Shown: positions 34,688-44,167, counted from the stretch's first letter. The stretch: DNA of 64,000 nt from Ruminiclostridium cellobioparum subsp. termitidis CT1112 (GCF_000350485.1 NZ_AORV01000046.1:1-64000), one strand, 5' to 3'. The notes: generated from the letters alone by a model not told the origin. Numbers and translations: made by a program.

Positions 34688-36400
34688 TTACTTTTTATTT
34701 TGTGCCTGCTGGGTCGGACCATAGTTAGCGGCACCGGTATATTGAACATCCTCAGCTGACGGGTGGTATTCAGGCTTGTTCAACTCCCTCTGGTAAAGCC
34801 GTAAGTGCTCTCCGCGAGGGAATATATCTATGACATCGCAGCCCCTCCACCAAACCGAGTATTCCTCACCGCGTACCGTTTCTTTTACTACTGCTGTCTC
34901 TATAGAATGTTCCAGCTCTACTTTTCTGCCTGCCGCTACATTCCTGAAGACTGCAAGGTTACCTTCAATTACGGGAGTATAATCCATTCCATTGATTTTT
35001 CCCCGGATATCCTTACCCATCCATTTATAAACCCTTATTGCCACATCACACTCCTGTGCCGGAGTGACGGAAATATAGCCCCTATCCGGATAGTCCATTG
35101 TCACCGCGGCTTGTTCTGTCTCCCTGTCAATGGGCATATTTACAATTACCATTCCATTATTGTATTCTACAGATCTGTTCCATACAATCTCCAGGGCTAC
35201 AGGAGCCATCCCTACACAGCAGCCTGCTATGGAACGGAATTTTGACAACGATATGGAGTTTACCAATGAGCCACCGGTAAAACCTCCGAGCATTCTCTTG
35301 TCCATATCTCTGTAGGTTATTCCATTACTGTCAGGCAGTGTATTGTCTGTAACAACATAGGATGAAACCTTTACCTGATTTTCCACCAGCTGGTTCCGGG
35401 CAAACAGGGTCATATCATTCCAGTATTCCTCATATCCCGCAAGTATCAACTCGTTTGCACACTCAATCATATCTTTTATACAACAGGTTTCACAGTGTTC
35501 TTCATTCAACGGATGCCATTGCGCATATTCGGGAACCCAGCCGAAGGAAGATGATATGGAACGGATATAATCATATATGCCTTTACCTGCCTTTATATAG
35601 CGTTCATTACGGGTTACCCGGCCAAGCCTTGCAAGTCCGGATGCAACCCAGCCTGCTGAATGAACATGACCGAAAAATTCCATCTTATAATTAAAGTAAT
35701 GTGAAGGACCCAGGAGATAGTTTGCAATACCGCCGGCCAGATCAATTGCAATTTCGTCATTTGCTATTTCATACCTGCGTACCAGAGCATGCAGCATGAC
35801 TGCATTCCTGATTGCCTGTTCGCCCCGCCCGGTATGTCTCGTCAGGTCAAAGCCTCCATCCTTTAGATATACATCGTTGGGAAATTGGTATATAGGTTCT
35901 TTTTCTTCATAATCACCCGACCAGAAGGTTCTGACCTTTCTTTCAATGACCAGGTTCCTCATGCCTCTTATAAGATCAGACGCCCTCTTTTCCGCTTCCT
36001 TATCCTCGGGATTATTCTCCAGCATCCTGTTCAGTGCCGGGAGTATATATCCCATTTCATGAAAGGAACTGTGATTTGTATGTGTCCATGGATATTGTTC
36101 ATGAAAGCGCAGTCCATGCTCTCCCCAGGACTTTAATACATGCCTGTAAAATGACTGCTGGACCACCGCTCCTTCTTCCGTCTTAAGCATTTTCCTGACC
36201 GCATCTATAGCTTCATACCAGGAACCAACCAGCTCTGCATCGTCCACCCGGCAATGTGCTGCTTCAGCAGGTTTTTTATGAGGTAAAACCAGCCAATAGG
36301 GCAGGTTGTCATATTTCGCATCCACCATCGATGTAAGATACCCTAAAACAAGTTTCGCATTTTTTAAAGGTTCGAATTTTTCATATATCCGATCTGACAT
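34688..36400 (-). CDS. GH127-like glycoside hydrolase (DUF1680 superfamily)
   Basis: 570 residues from ATG 36400 after GGAGGGATTTTAT; an in-frame TTG five codons earlier overlaps that site. No signal peptide. (alpha/alpha)6-barrel composition, then a beta-rich C-terminal part. HCETCCIKDMIE and later AGCC resemble the Glu/Cys cluster that binds zinc and supplies the nucleophilic Cys in GH127 beta-L-arabinofuranosidases. Length is near the lower end of the family. The substrate is probably an arabinose-containing plant oligosaccharide, but related families (GH146 and uncharacterised DUF1680) share the motif. Followed by an AraC regulator; no transporter lies nearby. Confidence 0.7.
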   Translation of the reverse strand: MSDRIYEKFEPLKNAKLVLGYLTSMVDAKYDNLPYWLVLPHKKPAEAAHCRVDDAELVGSWYEAIDAVRKMLKTEEGAVVQQSFYRHVLKSWGEHGLRFHEQYPWTHTNHSSFHEMGYILPALNRMLENNPEDKEAEKRASDLIRGMRNLVIERKVRTFWSGDYEEKEPIYQFPNDVYLKDGGFDLTRHTGRGEQAIRNAVMLHALVRRYEIANDEIAIDLAGGIANYLLGPSHYFNYKMEFFGHVHSAGWVASGLARLGRVTRNERYIKAGKGIYDYIRSISSSFGWVPEYAQWHPLNEEHCETCCIKDMIECANELILAGYEEYWNDMTLFARNQLVENQVKVSSYVVTDNTLPDSNGITYRDMDKRMLGGFTGGSLVNSISLSKFRSIAGCCVGMAPVALEIVWNRSVEYNNGMVIVNMPIDRETEQAAVTMDYPDRGYISVTPAQECDVAIRVYKWMGKDIRGKINGMDYTPVIEGNLAVFRNVAAGRKVELEHSIETAVVKETVRGEEYSVWWRGCDVIDIFPRGEHLRLYQRELNKPEYHPSAEDVQYTGAANYGPTQQAQNKK

Positions 36401-36586
36401 ATAAAATCCCTCCAACTGTATATTCTATTTAGTCATTACTTTGTTAAAGCAATTGACAGTTCCCGCAGGTTTATAAATAGATTATAAAGTTGATGGTCTT
36501 TAAATAAAATACGGCTTTTTGTCAGATTTATATGCTATTTTGTCATTTGGTAGATTTTGTGGTGGACGACTTCTCAACTCAGCCAA

Positions 36587-36606
36587 GGCGCCACCCCGAC
36601 TTGACC
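36587..36606 (-). repeat. Partial copy of the tRNA-Cys 3' end
   Basis: GGCGCCACCC, then GAcTTGA with one mismatch, matches the acceptor/T-arm end of the tRNA-Cys gene at 36672-36743 in the same orientation. It lacks CCA and the rest of the tRNA. It may be a remnant of an integration (att) or duplication event; the match is short. Confidence 0.35.
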
Positions 36607-36634
36607 AAGTTCAAGTCTGAATATATTTACATGC

Positions 36635-36664
36635 AAAAAACCCCAATCTTACGACTAGGGTTTT
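36635..36664 (-). terminator. Terminator of the tRNA operon
   Basis: On the minus strand AAAACCCTAG...GGGGTTTTTT forms a hairpin just after the last tRNA gene (Cys). Confidence 0.75.
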
Positions 36665-36668
36665 AATC

Positions 36669-36743
<75 letters not shown>

Positions 36744-36787
36744 GTCAATATTGAGACAGACTACATCAGCAATCTGTCTCATTTTTT

Positions 36788-36862
36788 TGGAGCGGGTTAA
36801 GAGATTCGAACTCTCGACTTTCACCTTGGCAAGGTGACACTCTACCACTGAGTTAAACCCGC
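36788..36862 (-). tRNA. tRNA-Gly (GCC)
   Basis: GCGGGTT acceptor, anticodon arm CACCT-TGCCA-AGGTG with GCC, T-arm GAGAGTTCGAATCTC, encoded CCA. About 175 gene-free bases separate it from tRNA-Phe. Confidence 0.95.
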
Positions 36863-37037
36863 ACTCTATCCTAAATTGTAAAAACCGTCGGATTACTTCG
36901 TCAGACTTCCTGTCCTGCGCTCCTCACTTATCACATAAGCTCCGGTGCTCGGCACTCGTCTTCCTCATACTCCTTGCTTTTTCCAATTTAATACTCATAA
37001 AGTCATCGGATTACTTCCATAGATTTTAAAAATCTAA

Positions 37038-37113
37038 TGGTGCCCAGAGCCGGAATCGAACCAGCGACACGGGGATTTTCAGTCCCCTGCTCTACCGACT
37101 GAGCTATCTGGGC
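37038..37113 (-). tRNA. tRNA-Phe (GAA)
   Basis: GCCCAGA acceptor, D-arm TAGCTCAGTCGGTAGAGC, anticodon arm GGGGA-CTGAAAA-TCCCC with GAA, T-arm GGTTCGATTCC, encoded CCA. Confidence 0.96.
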
Positions 37114-37117
37114 AAAT

Positions 37118-37194
37118 TGGCGACCCGGAACGGGCTCGAACCGTCGACCTCCAGCGTGACAGGCTGGCATTCTAACCAACTGAACTACCGGGCC
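37118..37194 (-). tRNA. tRNA-Asp (GTC)
   Basis: GGCCCGG acceptor (one G-T pair), anticodon arm CAGC-CTGTCAC-GCTG with GTC, T-arm CGGTTCGAGCCCG, discriminator G, encoded CCA. Confidence 0.96.
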
Positions 37195-37214
37195 AATTTG
37201 TGTCTTCACGGAAA

Positions 37215-37290
37215 TGGTGGGAACTATAGGGCTCGAACCTATGACCCTCTGCTTGTAAGGCAGATGCTCTCCCAGCTGAGCTAAGCTCCC
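37215..37290 (-). tRNA. tRNA-Val (TAC)
   Basis: GGGAGCT acceptor, D-arm TAGCTCAGCTGGGAGAGC, anticodon arm CTGC-CTTACAA-GCAG with TAC, T-arm GGTTCGAGCCC, encoded CCA. First tRNA of the cluster. Confidence 0.96.
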
Positions 37291-37444
37291 AAGGTTATTT
37301 CCGTGAGCGACAATTGATAGTATATACAAGTTGCTGTATAAAGTCAATAACTTTTTTTCTTTTTTTTTAGAATTATTATCCGCAGACGTTAATATACTCT
37401 GAAAATCTTTCAAAATCAACGTATTATCAACTTCTTGCTGCTGT

Positions 37445-38320
37445 TCAGGTGTTTTCTTTTATAAGCTTTTCAATGTCTTCATGGCTAAAATTATACATTT
37501 TGTTGCAAAAATGACACTGGAGCTCGGCCCCTTTTCCATCCTCAAGAATTTCCAGCAAATCGTTCCTGCCTATGCTTATAAGATTTCTTTCCATCCTGTC
37601 ACGAGAGCAGTTGCAGGTAAAGCTTGTGGGGATCTTTTCAATCACTCTGGGATTCATATCCTCAAGGAGCATGTCAAGAATCTGCTCAGGCGTTGCTCCG
37701 TCAGCAAGCAGCTTTGAAATGGACGGGAAGCCGATAAGTCTTTTTTCAAGCTTTTCCACCGTCTCCTCTTCCGCCCCCGGCATCAGCTGTATTATAAAGC
37801 CTCCTGCACTTGTAACTCCGTCCTTGTCCACCAGGACACCCAGTGCAACGGTGGATGGAACCTGCTCTGAGGTGGCAAAATAATAGGTGAGATCATCGGC
37901 TATTTCGCCTGAAACCAGATCTGCAAACCCTATATACGGCTCTCTAAGTCCCATATCCTTTATGACATTTATATACCCGTAACCCACCGCTGTCCTTATA
38001 TCGAGCTTTCCACGCTCATTCAAAGGCAAATCCACATCGGGATTATGAACATACCCTCTTACATTTGCCATTGAATCTGCAGCCACTACAATGCCTCCAA
38101 GCGGCCCATCCCCTTTTATCTGGATGGTAAGTTTGTCCTTCTCACCCTTCAGCATTTTGGACATCATTCCGGCCGCTGTCAGAGTCCTGCCCAGTGCAGC
38201 CGTGGCTATGGGTGACAGGCCATGTATTACCGAGGCCTTGTTGACAAGCTCTGTGGTTACAGCTGCAAATGCCCTCACTGTTCCTTCTGCTGCTGTCGCA
38301 CGTATAATGTAATCCTTCAT
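37445..38320 (-). CDS. hslO: Hsp33 redox-regulated chaperone
   Basis: 291 residues from ATG 38320 with GGAG 8 bases upstream; an in-frame TTG four codons earlier is less likely. The N-terminal chaperone domain is followed by the zinc-binding redox switch TCNCSRDR (CxC) and QCHFCNKM (CxxC). Oxidation releases zinc and activates holdase function. Monocistronic, between the tRNA cluster and csp. Confidence 0.96.
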   Translation of the reverse strand: MKDYIIRATAAEGTVRAFAAVTTELVNKASVIHGLSPIATAALGRTLTAAGMMSKMLKGEKDKLTIQIKGDGPLGGIVVAADSMANVRGYVHNPDVDLPLNERGKLDIRTAVGYGYINVIKDMGLREPYIGFADLVSGEIADDLTYYFATSEQVPSTVALGVLVDKDGVTSAGGFIIQLMPGAEEETVEKLEKRLIGFPSISKLLADGATPEQILDMLLEDMNPRVIEKIPTSFTCNCSRDRMERNLISIGRNDLLEILEDGKGAELQCHFCNKMYNFSHEDIEKLIKENT

Positions 38321-38367
38321 AAATTTCTCCAATTTCTCAATTTATACTTTTCTAAAAATATTGAAAA

Positions 38368-38392
38368 CCCCGATATATCGAATATATCGGGG
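38368..38392 (-). terminator. Terminator of the cold-shock gene
   Basis: CCCCGATATA and TATATCGGGG pair around TCGAA; on the minus strand TTTTCAATATTTT follows. Confidence 0.8.
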
Positions 38393-38428
38393 TATAATGG
38401 CTACTTCAGTATATAGTTAAAGCAATTA

Positions 38429-38629
38429 TTATGCTCTCTGAACGTTTGCAGCCTGAGGACCCTTAGCTCCTTCAACAACTTCAAAAACTACTTCTGAGCC
38501 TTCCTCAAGTGTTTTGTATCCATCCATAGTGATTGCTGAAAAATGAACAAATACGTCATTTCCGCCATCCCTTTCGATAAATCCAAATCCTTTTTCGGCA
38601 TTAAACCATTTAACTCTTCCCTTTTCCAT
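38429..38629 (-). CDS. csp: Cold-shock domain protein
   Basis: 66 residues, the typical CspA length. One OB-fold with RNP1 KGFGFIE and RNP2 VFVHF, starting [14 protein letters not shown] after AGGAGGAATTAATCA. Binds single-stranded RNA as a chaperone. About 200 gene-free bases precede it, consistent with the long regulatory 5' UTR of csp mRNAs; no fold was worked out there. Confidence 0.97.
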   Translation of the reverse strand: MEKGRVKWFNAEKGFGFIERDGGNDVFVHFSAITMDGYKTLEEGSEVVFEVVEGAKGPQAANVQRA

Positions 38630-38835
38630 TGATTAATTCCTCCTGAAATATAACTAAACTGTTCTGCGACATAAGTCGCTGATTTGTAACAACATATAGA
38701 AGTTTAACATATATAGTCTAACCTGTCAAATCATATTTCATGTATGAATTTAGATAACCAAGTTATTAAATGTTGTTAGTATAAAATTATTTTACCACAT
38801 TGATATACATTTATTCCATAAAACCAAACCAAATA

Positions 38836-39624
38836 TTAGTCTTTTCTGCAAACGTAAAAATTCCGTTCACTCTTTAAGGATGGTTTTCTAAGTGTCAAAT
38901 GGTCATATACAGAAATAAATTTTAAACCTGATTGATTTATAAACTGCATTATTTCCCCTTCATCATATGCTCTTTCAAAATGGGTTTCATCAAATCTTCT
39001 GTATAACTGTCCGTTCCTTACGAAAAAAGTTAAATCAAATCTTGCTTTTCTGGTTTTGGGATTGTATTCGTTTTCCCAAATGTAGGCGATGTCATCATCA
39101 ACTTCGTAAAAAATATTGTTTGATAATATATTTTCAAACTTATAGGGTGTATTGACGTCAAATATAAACAAACCGCCCGGATTAAGGTAATTATGTACCA
39201 GCCTGAACATCCTTTGAACCTGAGCCGGCTTTATAAGGTAATTAAAACTGTCAAGCAGGCATACGATAACATCAACCGTTCCATACAGTTCAAAACTGCT
39301 CATATCCTGGTTTAAAAAAAGTATGTCGGCACCCTCCTCCGCCGCTTTTTCAGCTGCACGGTCCAGCATATCACTGGATAAATCCAGGCAGATCATCTCA
39401 TAGCCTCTTTTTGACATTTCAATTCCGAAACTGCCTGTCCCGCAGCCCAATTCCAATACCATGGACGCTTCTTTTTTATTTTTATGTATTATCTTTTCAA
39501 TGAAATCCGCCCACCCGGGATAGTCTATGTCAAGGGTCAAATTATCATATACATAGGCAAAACTGTTATAAATAACAAACACATCCTTAGTTTTTATTGT
39601 ATTTTTCAGTATGTATTTTACCAT
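38836..39624 (-). CDS. Class I SAM-dependent methyltransferase
   Basis: Up to 262 residues. Motif I VLELGCGTGSFG, then ICLDLSSDMLDRA and VDVIVCLLDSFNYL, then a C-terminal part found in small-molecule methyltransferases (FDLTFFVRNGQLYRRFDETHFERAY). The true start is uncertain: ATG 39624 has no good ribosome binding site, and homologous proteins usually begin near IYNSFAYVYDNL, where a GTG (codon 15) is possible. Substrate unknown. Follows the SASP gene. Confidence 0.8.
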   Translation of the reverse strand: MVKYILKNTIKTKDVFVIYNSFAYVYDNLTLDIDYPGWADFIEKIIHKNKKEASMVLELGCGTGSFGIEMSKRGYEMICLDLSSDMLDRAAEKAAEEGADILFLNQDMSSFELYGTVDVIVCLLDSFNYLIKPAQVQRMFRLVHNYLNPGGLFIFDVNTPYKFENILSNNIFYEVDDDIAYIWENEYNPKTRKARFDLTFFVRNGQLYRRFDETHFERAYDEGEIMQFINQSGLKFISVYDHLTLRKPSLKSERNFYVCRKD

Positions 39625-39645
39625 ATATTCAAGAAAGCCAGCAAA

Positions 39646-39813
39646 TTATATCTGCTGACTTTCCTGCAATTGAGTCTTTTTTCTTTTTGTGACCAGACCA
39701 CCTATCCTTCCGGTTTCCTTCGGACTTAAACTTTTCCAGCCATATTTCTTTACTTTTTCAATTAAACCCAATTCCTGTGCAATTTCATATTTTAACTTCT
39801 CATTTTCATCCAC
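39646..39813 (-). CDS. Small acid-soluble spore protein, minor alpha/beta type
   Basis: 55 residues from GTG 39813, with GGAGG about 9 bases upstream (read on the minus strand). Product: MDENEKLKYEIAQELGLIEK..., with GRIGGLVTKR near the end. The patterns KYEIAQELG and GxxGGxxxKR are those of alpha/beta-type SASPs, which coat and protect spore DNA; the extra KKYGWKSL resembles the minor SspF-type branch. It is missed when only ATG starts or long ORFs are considered. A stem (AGTCAGCAG...CTGCTGGCTTTC, 39633-39660) overlaps the stop and may terminate it. Confidence 0.8.
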   Translation of the reverse strand: MDENEKLKYEIAQELGLIEKVKKYGWKSLSPKETGRIGGLVTKRKKTQLQESQQI

Positions 39814-39929
39814 CTGTCAACACCTCCTAATGGTATTATGTGGATATTTTCATGATTTTATACCTGAAATTGCCTTATACAAAAAATTTTCATTAAACAA
39901 TCCGGCTTCCCGTTTAAATATATTATCCA

Positions 39930-41162
39930 TTATCTGTCCTGCAGGACCTGTATGGCTTTCTGAAGCTGAAGATCATCCTCTCTGGGTATTGCAGACACAG
40001 GTGTGTCTTTATACTTATCCGGGAGTTTTATTTCAATATCCGGCTTGATACCTTCTCCGTGAATACAAACACCGGAAGGGGTAAAATATCTCGCAATAGT
40101 CACCTTTAAACCGGTTCCGTCGTCGAAGCTGTATGTGGTCTGAACCAGGCCCTTACCGAAGGTTTTTGTACCAATGAGCGTACCCTTTTTAAAGTCCTTG
40201 ATGGCTCCGGCCAGTATTTCCGAGGCACTTGCACTATTCCCGTTGGTCAATACGGCAATGGGCAGGTTCAGCTCGGTTGCATCGGATTTTTGGAAGTTTT
40301 TCTTGCCCTGTCTGTCTTCGGTATAAACTATCGTCCCTTTCGGCAGAATTCTGTCGGCCATGGAAACAACTTCATTATAAAGGCCTCCGGGATTATCCCG
40401 TACATCAATTATTACAGATTTGGCCCCCTGCTCAACAAGCTTGTTAAGCTGGCTGATGAAGTTCTCACTGATATTTTCATCAAACATTTTCAACTTGATG
40501 TAGGCAATATTATTTTCCAGCATTTCACTCCTGATATTGCGTATGGCCTTGATCTTCTTTCTTACAACCCGTACATCAAAAGTACTGTTTTCGGATTGTC
40601 TGAGTATGGTCAGCACCGTTTCGGTATTCTCCTGCCCCTTGATCATACTGGCAACCAGTGCTTCATCCCTGAGCCCGGTAATGTCCTTTCCGTCAATTTT
40701 AAGTATCTTGTCGCCCTGTCTGATGCCGGCAGCTTTTGCAGGTGAGTCATCAAAGGGCTCCAGGACAGTTATTATCCCGTTTTTATCAAGCATTATTGGC
40801 AGACCCACACCTACATATTCATCTTCGGTATGTCTCTGCATATCGGTAAATGCTTTCATCTGGTCTTTGTTATAATATACTGTATAGGGGTCCTTAAGCG
40901 AATCCGCCATTCCTGAGATTGCACCTTCCAGCAGTTTATTTGTATCTATTTCTTCATAGAAGGATTTCTGCAAAATGCTTCTCACTTCATTGAATTTTTG
41001 TACAGAAGATCTGGTAACATTACTTTTCTCAAACGACAATGAATACCTTCCGTTAATATAGGTAAATCCCACAAACAGCAGCGCCGATACCGTAAAACAT
41101 ATGATTGCTGTCATTGCTATTACTCCGGCCATTTGTCTGTTATCTTTTTTGTAGATATTCAA
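39930..41162 (-). CDS. ctpA: S41-family C-terminal processing peptidase with PDZ domain
   Basis: 410 residues. N-terminal membrane segment (VIAMTAIICFTVSALLFVGFTY), PDZ domain (about 110-190: EDEYVGVGLPIMLDKNG... PAKAAGIRQGDKILKIDG) and S41 serine protease domain with Ser in LTNGNSASASEILAGA and Lys in IGTKTFGKGLVQT. Acts outside the membrane, processing secreted or wall proteins. Its position next to ftsEX and an M23 hydrolase is common in Firmicutes. Separated from the M23 gene by a terminator, so it has its own promoter. Confidence 0.95.
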   Translation of the reverse strand: MNIYKKDNRQMAGVIAMTAIICFTVSALLFVGFTYINGRYSLSFEKSNVTRSSVQKFNEVRSILQKSFYEEIDTNKLLEGAISGMADSLKDPYTVYYNKDQMKAFTDMQRHTEDEYVGVGLPIMLDKNGIITVLEPFDDSPAKAAGIRQGDKILKIDGKDITGLRDEALVASMIKGQENTETVLTILRQSENSTFDVRVVRKKIKAIRNIRSEMLENNIAYIKLKMFDENISENFISQLNKLVEQGAKSVIIDVRDNPGGLYNEVVSMADRILPKGTIVYTEDRQGKKNFQKSDATELNLPIAVLTNGNSASASEILAGAIKDFKKGTLIGTKTFGKGLVQTTYSFDDGTGLKVTIARYFTPSGVCIHGEGIKPDIEIKLPDKYKDTPVSAIPREDDLQLQKAIQVLQDR

Positions 41163-41277
41163 TATGATACACCCCTAATCCTTATAATTTATCAACATGA
41201 TTTCAAACTATAATGTAGTATTTATAAAACCAGCATAGATTGTCATATATATTGATATGCTTAAAAACATAATATTA

Positions 41278-41305
41278 AACCCGCATTTTTATATGCGGGT
41301 TTTTA
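41278..41305. terminator. Terminator after the M23 peptidase gene
   Basis: AAACCCGCAT...ATGCGGGTTTTT is a strong stem with T-runs on the right and A-runs on the left. Confidence 0.82.
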
Positions 41306-41342
41306 AAATAGCTATAAATATTCTTGTTCAATGGTTCACCTG

Positions 41343-42470
41343 TTAAACATAACCCTGAGGATTAACGGTAGATCCATCCTTACGAACCTCAAAATGCAGG
41401 TGAGGACCCGTTGACAGGCCTGTACTGCCCACTTTGCCTATGGTGTCACCCCGTTCAACCCTGTCTCCTACTTTTACGAGGATTTTACTTTGATGGGCGT
41501 ACAGTGTGGCTAATCCACCACCATGGTCAATTATAACACAATTGCCGTAACCGCCGTTCCAGCCGGCCATTATTACTTTTCCCGAATTGGCCGCTATTAT
41601 CTTGGCACCTGACGGAGCATCTATATCAATACCTGTGTGCATTTTCTTAACTTTATATATAGGATGTATTCTCATGCCATATGGCGAAGACACCCTTGTA
41701 TACCCCGGAGTAGGCCATTTCATAATACCGCCGGCATATTTGGTGTTTTTATCCATTAATTGAGCCAGCTGCTTTTCCAGCTTTTTGGACAATTCAATTA
41801 ATTCATCTTCTTTTTTCTCAGCCTGCTTCAGTCTGTTTTTGGACTCTTCAATTTCCGATTCAGCCTTGGCCCTTGAGATCTTATAGTCCGAAGCCTTGGT
41901 GCTCAGTTTTTTCAGCTCTGCTTCCTTGTTTTCAAGCTCCTGGTATTTTGTCTGTTTCTGAAGCTCGGTGTTTTCCTTGCTGAGGGCTATGTCCTGAATA
42001 AGCTTTTCATCATTTTTCTTGACAATTGACATCAGGTCCATTCTGGAGAAGAATTCGCTCAGGTTTTTTGATTCAACATACAGCTCCAGGGTCGATTGGT
42101 TCATATTCTGATACATTACCCGCATTCTTGTTTTGAATAACTCGGTCTTCTTTTCATAGTTAGCCTGAATGTCATCTATCTCCTGGCTGATTTTCTCAAT
42201 GTCCGACTGGACATTTGAAACTTCCTGGGATTTATCGTTTAAGCTTTTTTCGACCTTTTGTGTCTGGGCCTCATAATATTCTTTTTCCTGGGTACTTTCC
42301 TTTATTTGCTGGGAAGCCGCCTTTTTCTCTCCGGCCACCTTCTTGATTTCACTGCTTACACTCTGCTGCTGCTGTTTTGTTTTATCAATAGTGGATGCTG
42401 CGCTGGCAGGTATAATGACACATGAAAATATGTAAATAACAACCAACGCTACCGTTGACAATCTCTTCAT
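41343..42470 (-). CDS. M23 peptidoglycan endopeptidase with coiled coil (EnvC/FtsEX-partner type)
   Basis: 375 residues. Signal peptide (LSTVALVVIYIFSCVIIPASAA), a long coiled coil (about 25-240), and a C-terminal LytM/M23 domain with zinc ligands in MHTGIDIDA, YAHQSK and GPHLHFEV, all intact. Coiled-coil M23 proteins encoded beside ftsEX are usually activated by FtsEX across the membrane to cut peptidoglycan during division or elongation. Lies 96 bases downstream of ftsX on the same strand. Confidence 0.95.
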   Translation of the reverse strand: MKRLSTVALVVIYIFSCVIIPASAASTIDKTKQQQQSVSSEIKKVAGEKKAASQQIKESTQEKEYYEAQTQKVEKSLNDKSQEVSNVQSDIEKISQEIDDIQANYEKKTELFKTRMRVMYQNMNQSTLELYVESKNLSEFFSRMDLMSIVKKNDEKLIQDIALSKENTELQKQTKYQELENKEAELKKLSTKASDYKISRAKAESEIEESKNRLKQAEKKEDELIELSKKLEKQLAQLMDKNTKYAGGIMKWPTPGYTRVSSPYGMRIHPIYKVKKMHTGIDIDAPSGAKIIAANSGKVIMAGWNGGYGNCVIIDHGGGLATLYAHQSKILVKVGDRVERGDTIGKVGSTGLSTGPHLHFEVRKDGSTVNPQGYV

Positions 42471-42566
42471 CTTATCCCCCCATATTTATCCTATGTTTTT
42501 TTTAATAAAATAATAAACCCACAAATCCCATTATACAACAAAAATTTATTTATTTAAAGATAATTA

Positions 42567-43472
42567 CTAAACATGCAAATGCTTCCTGATTGACATTACA
42601 CTTCCCGAGGCACCTATCAAAGCACTGATTCCCACATATATCAGAATCAGAGTACTCCATACGCCGCCAAACTGAACCATTTCAAATCCCCCGCTGAACT
42701 GTTCGGACAGCCTGGGCTGTGCAAATCCGTATATATAAGCTACCAGAACAAATGCAATAACGGCCCCCAGAAACCCCATCAATACTCCTTCGAAAACAAA
42801 GGGCCAGCGGATAAACCAGTCGGTCGCACCTATGTATTTCATAATATTTATTTCCTTGCGCCTTGCAAAAACCGTCAGCTTGATAGTATTGGAAATAATA
42901 AATAACGATATAATCAGCAATAGCCCAATCAGCACAAAGCTGACAATTTTGACCCAGTTTGACACCTGCAAAATAAAATCTATGGTTTTCTGAGAATACC
43001 TGACATTGTCAACACCGGCCAGTGACTCCAGCTCTTTTGCCACACTGGCGCTGTTCTGGGGATCTTTTACCTTTACTGTAAATGATACGAACATCATGCT
43101 CTCATCGTAGCCTTCCAAAATGTCCGAACCGCCCAAATCCTTTTTTTCAGTGTCAAGGTATTGTTTTAATTTTTCAAAGGCTTCTTTTTTTGAAACCTCT
43201 TCGTAGCTCTCTATGTATTGGTTATTGGCAATTTCGGTTTTAACAGCCTCCACCTGCTCATCTGTCAGTTCCGGCAGGCAGTTTACCTGCATTTGAGGAG
43301 TCTTATACAACAAATCCAGATTATGATTCAAATTAATCAATATCAGGTAAAAAACTCCGAACAAAATAAGTGCTGCGCTGATAATACTTATTGATGCCAA
43401 AGACATTAATCGGTTTCTGTACGCGTTTTTAAAACTTTCCTTCAGAATATATCTTAAACTCCGTATCTTCAT
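42567..43472 (-). CDS. ftsX: Cell-division ABC transporter permease FtsX
   Basis: 301 residues from ATG 43472, within the end of ftsE (44-base overlap); the longer frame to 43526 is unlikely because the protein would no longer start at [12 protein letters not shown]. Four membrane helices (first near ISIISAALILFGVFYLILI), a large extracellular loop after helix 1, and the FtsX C-terminal region (FARRKEINIMKYIGATDWFIRWPF). With FtsE it transmits ATP hydrolysis to wall hydrolases such as the neighbouring M23 protein. Confidence 0.95.
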   Translation of the reverse strand: MKIRSLRYILKESFKNAYRNRLMSLASISIISAALILFGVFYLILINLNHNLDLLYKTPQMQVNCLPELTDEQVEAVKTEIANNQYIESYEEVSKKEAFEKLKQYLDTEKKDLGGSDILEGYDESMMFVSFTVKVKDPQNSASVAKELESLAGVDNVRYSQKTIDFILQVSNWVKIVSFVLIGLLLIISLFIISNTIKLTVFARRKEINIMKYIGATDWFIRWPFVFEGVLMGFLGAVIAFVLVAYIYGFAQPRLSEQFSGGFEMVQFGGVWSTLILIYVGISALIGASGSVMSIRKHLHV

Positions 43473-44148
43473 CCCCGTAAAGCCCTTTCTGCTGATCTCT
43501 GATAATTTTACCCTTGTCGATGGCAATAACCCTCTTTTTCATTGCATCAACAATACTTTTTTCATGTGTAGCAACTATTACTGTAGTACCTCTCTGATTT
43601 ACCTCAGAAAGAAGTTTAACTATTTCCCAGGAGTTTTCGGGATCAAGATTTCCTGTCGGTTCATCAGCAATCAGTAAAGCCGGATTATTAACCAGAGATC
43701 TGGCAATGGCAACACGCTGCTGCTCACCACCGGACAGCTGGTGAGGATATGCGTTGGCTTTACGGCTCAGACCAACCAATGCCAGAGACATCGGCACCTG
43801 CCTGCGGATTTCTCTTGGGAGGCATTCGGTTATTTCCATGGCAAAAGCAACATTTTCATATACAGTTTTGTTTGGAAGCAGCCTGAAGTCCTGAAACACC
43901 ATTCCCATGCCGCGGCGTAAATATGGAATTTGTTTGGGTACTAAAGTCGAAAGTTGATACCCGTTAACTATTACTTCGCCCTCCGTTACAGTTTCCTCTT
44001 TCATTAAAAGCTTTAGCAGTGTCGATTTGCCTGACCCGCTTGTCCCGACAATAAAAGCAAAGTCACCCTTATTTATTTTGAGATTTATTCCTTTTAGAGC
44101 AACTGTTCCATTGGGATATCTTTTCATTACATCTATAAACTCAACCAA
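43429..44148 (-). CDS. ftsE: Cell-division ABC transporter ATPase FtsE
   Basis: 239 residues. Walker [16 protein letters not shown]-loop MVFQDFRLL, signature LSGGEQQR, Walker [14 protein letters not shown] and H-loop VATHEK. Starts [15 protein letters not shown], as usual for FtsE. Begins 19 bases after the PucR/CdaR-type regulator gene, so the two are likely one transcript. Confidence 0.96.
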   Translation of the reverse strand: MVEFIDVMKRYPNGTVALKGINLKINKGDFAFIVGTSGSGKSTLLKLLMKEETVTEGEVIVNGYQLSTLVPKQIPYLRRGMGMVFQDFRLLPNKTVYENVAFAMEITECLPREIRRQVPMSLALVGLSRKANAYPHQLSGGEQQRVAIARSLVNNPALLIADEPTGNLDPENSWEIVKLLSEVNQRGTTVIVATHEKSIVDAMKKRVIAIDKGKIIRDQQKGLYGDEDTEFKIYSEGKF

Positions 44149-44167
44149 TTGGATTACCCCTTATCTT

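Noticed and set aside
37003-37419. 138-codon minus-strand ORF across the tRNA-Phe, -Asp and -Val region
   Set aside because: It reads straight through three well-formed tRNA genes.
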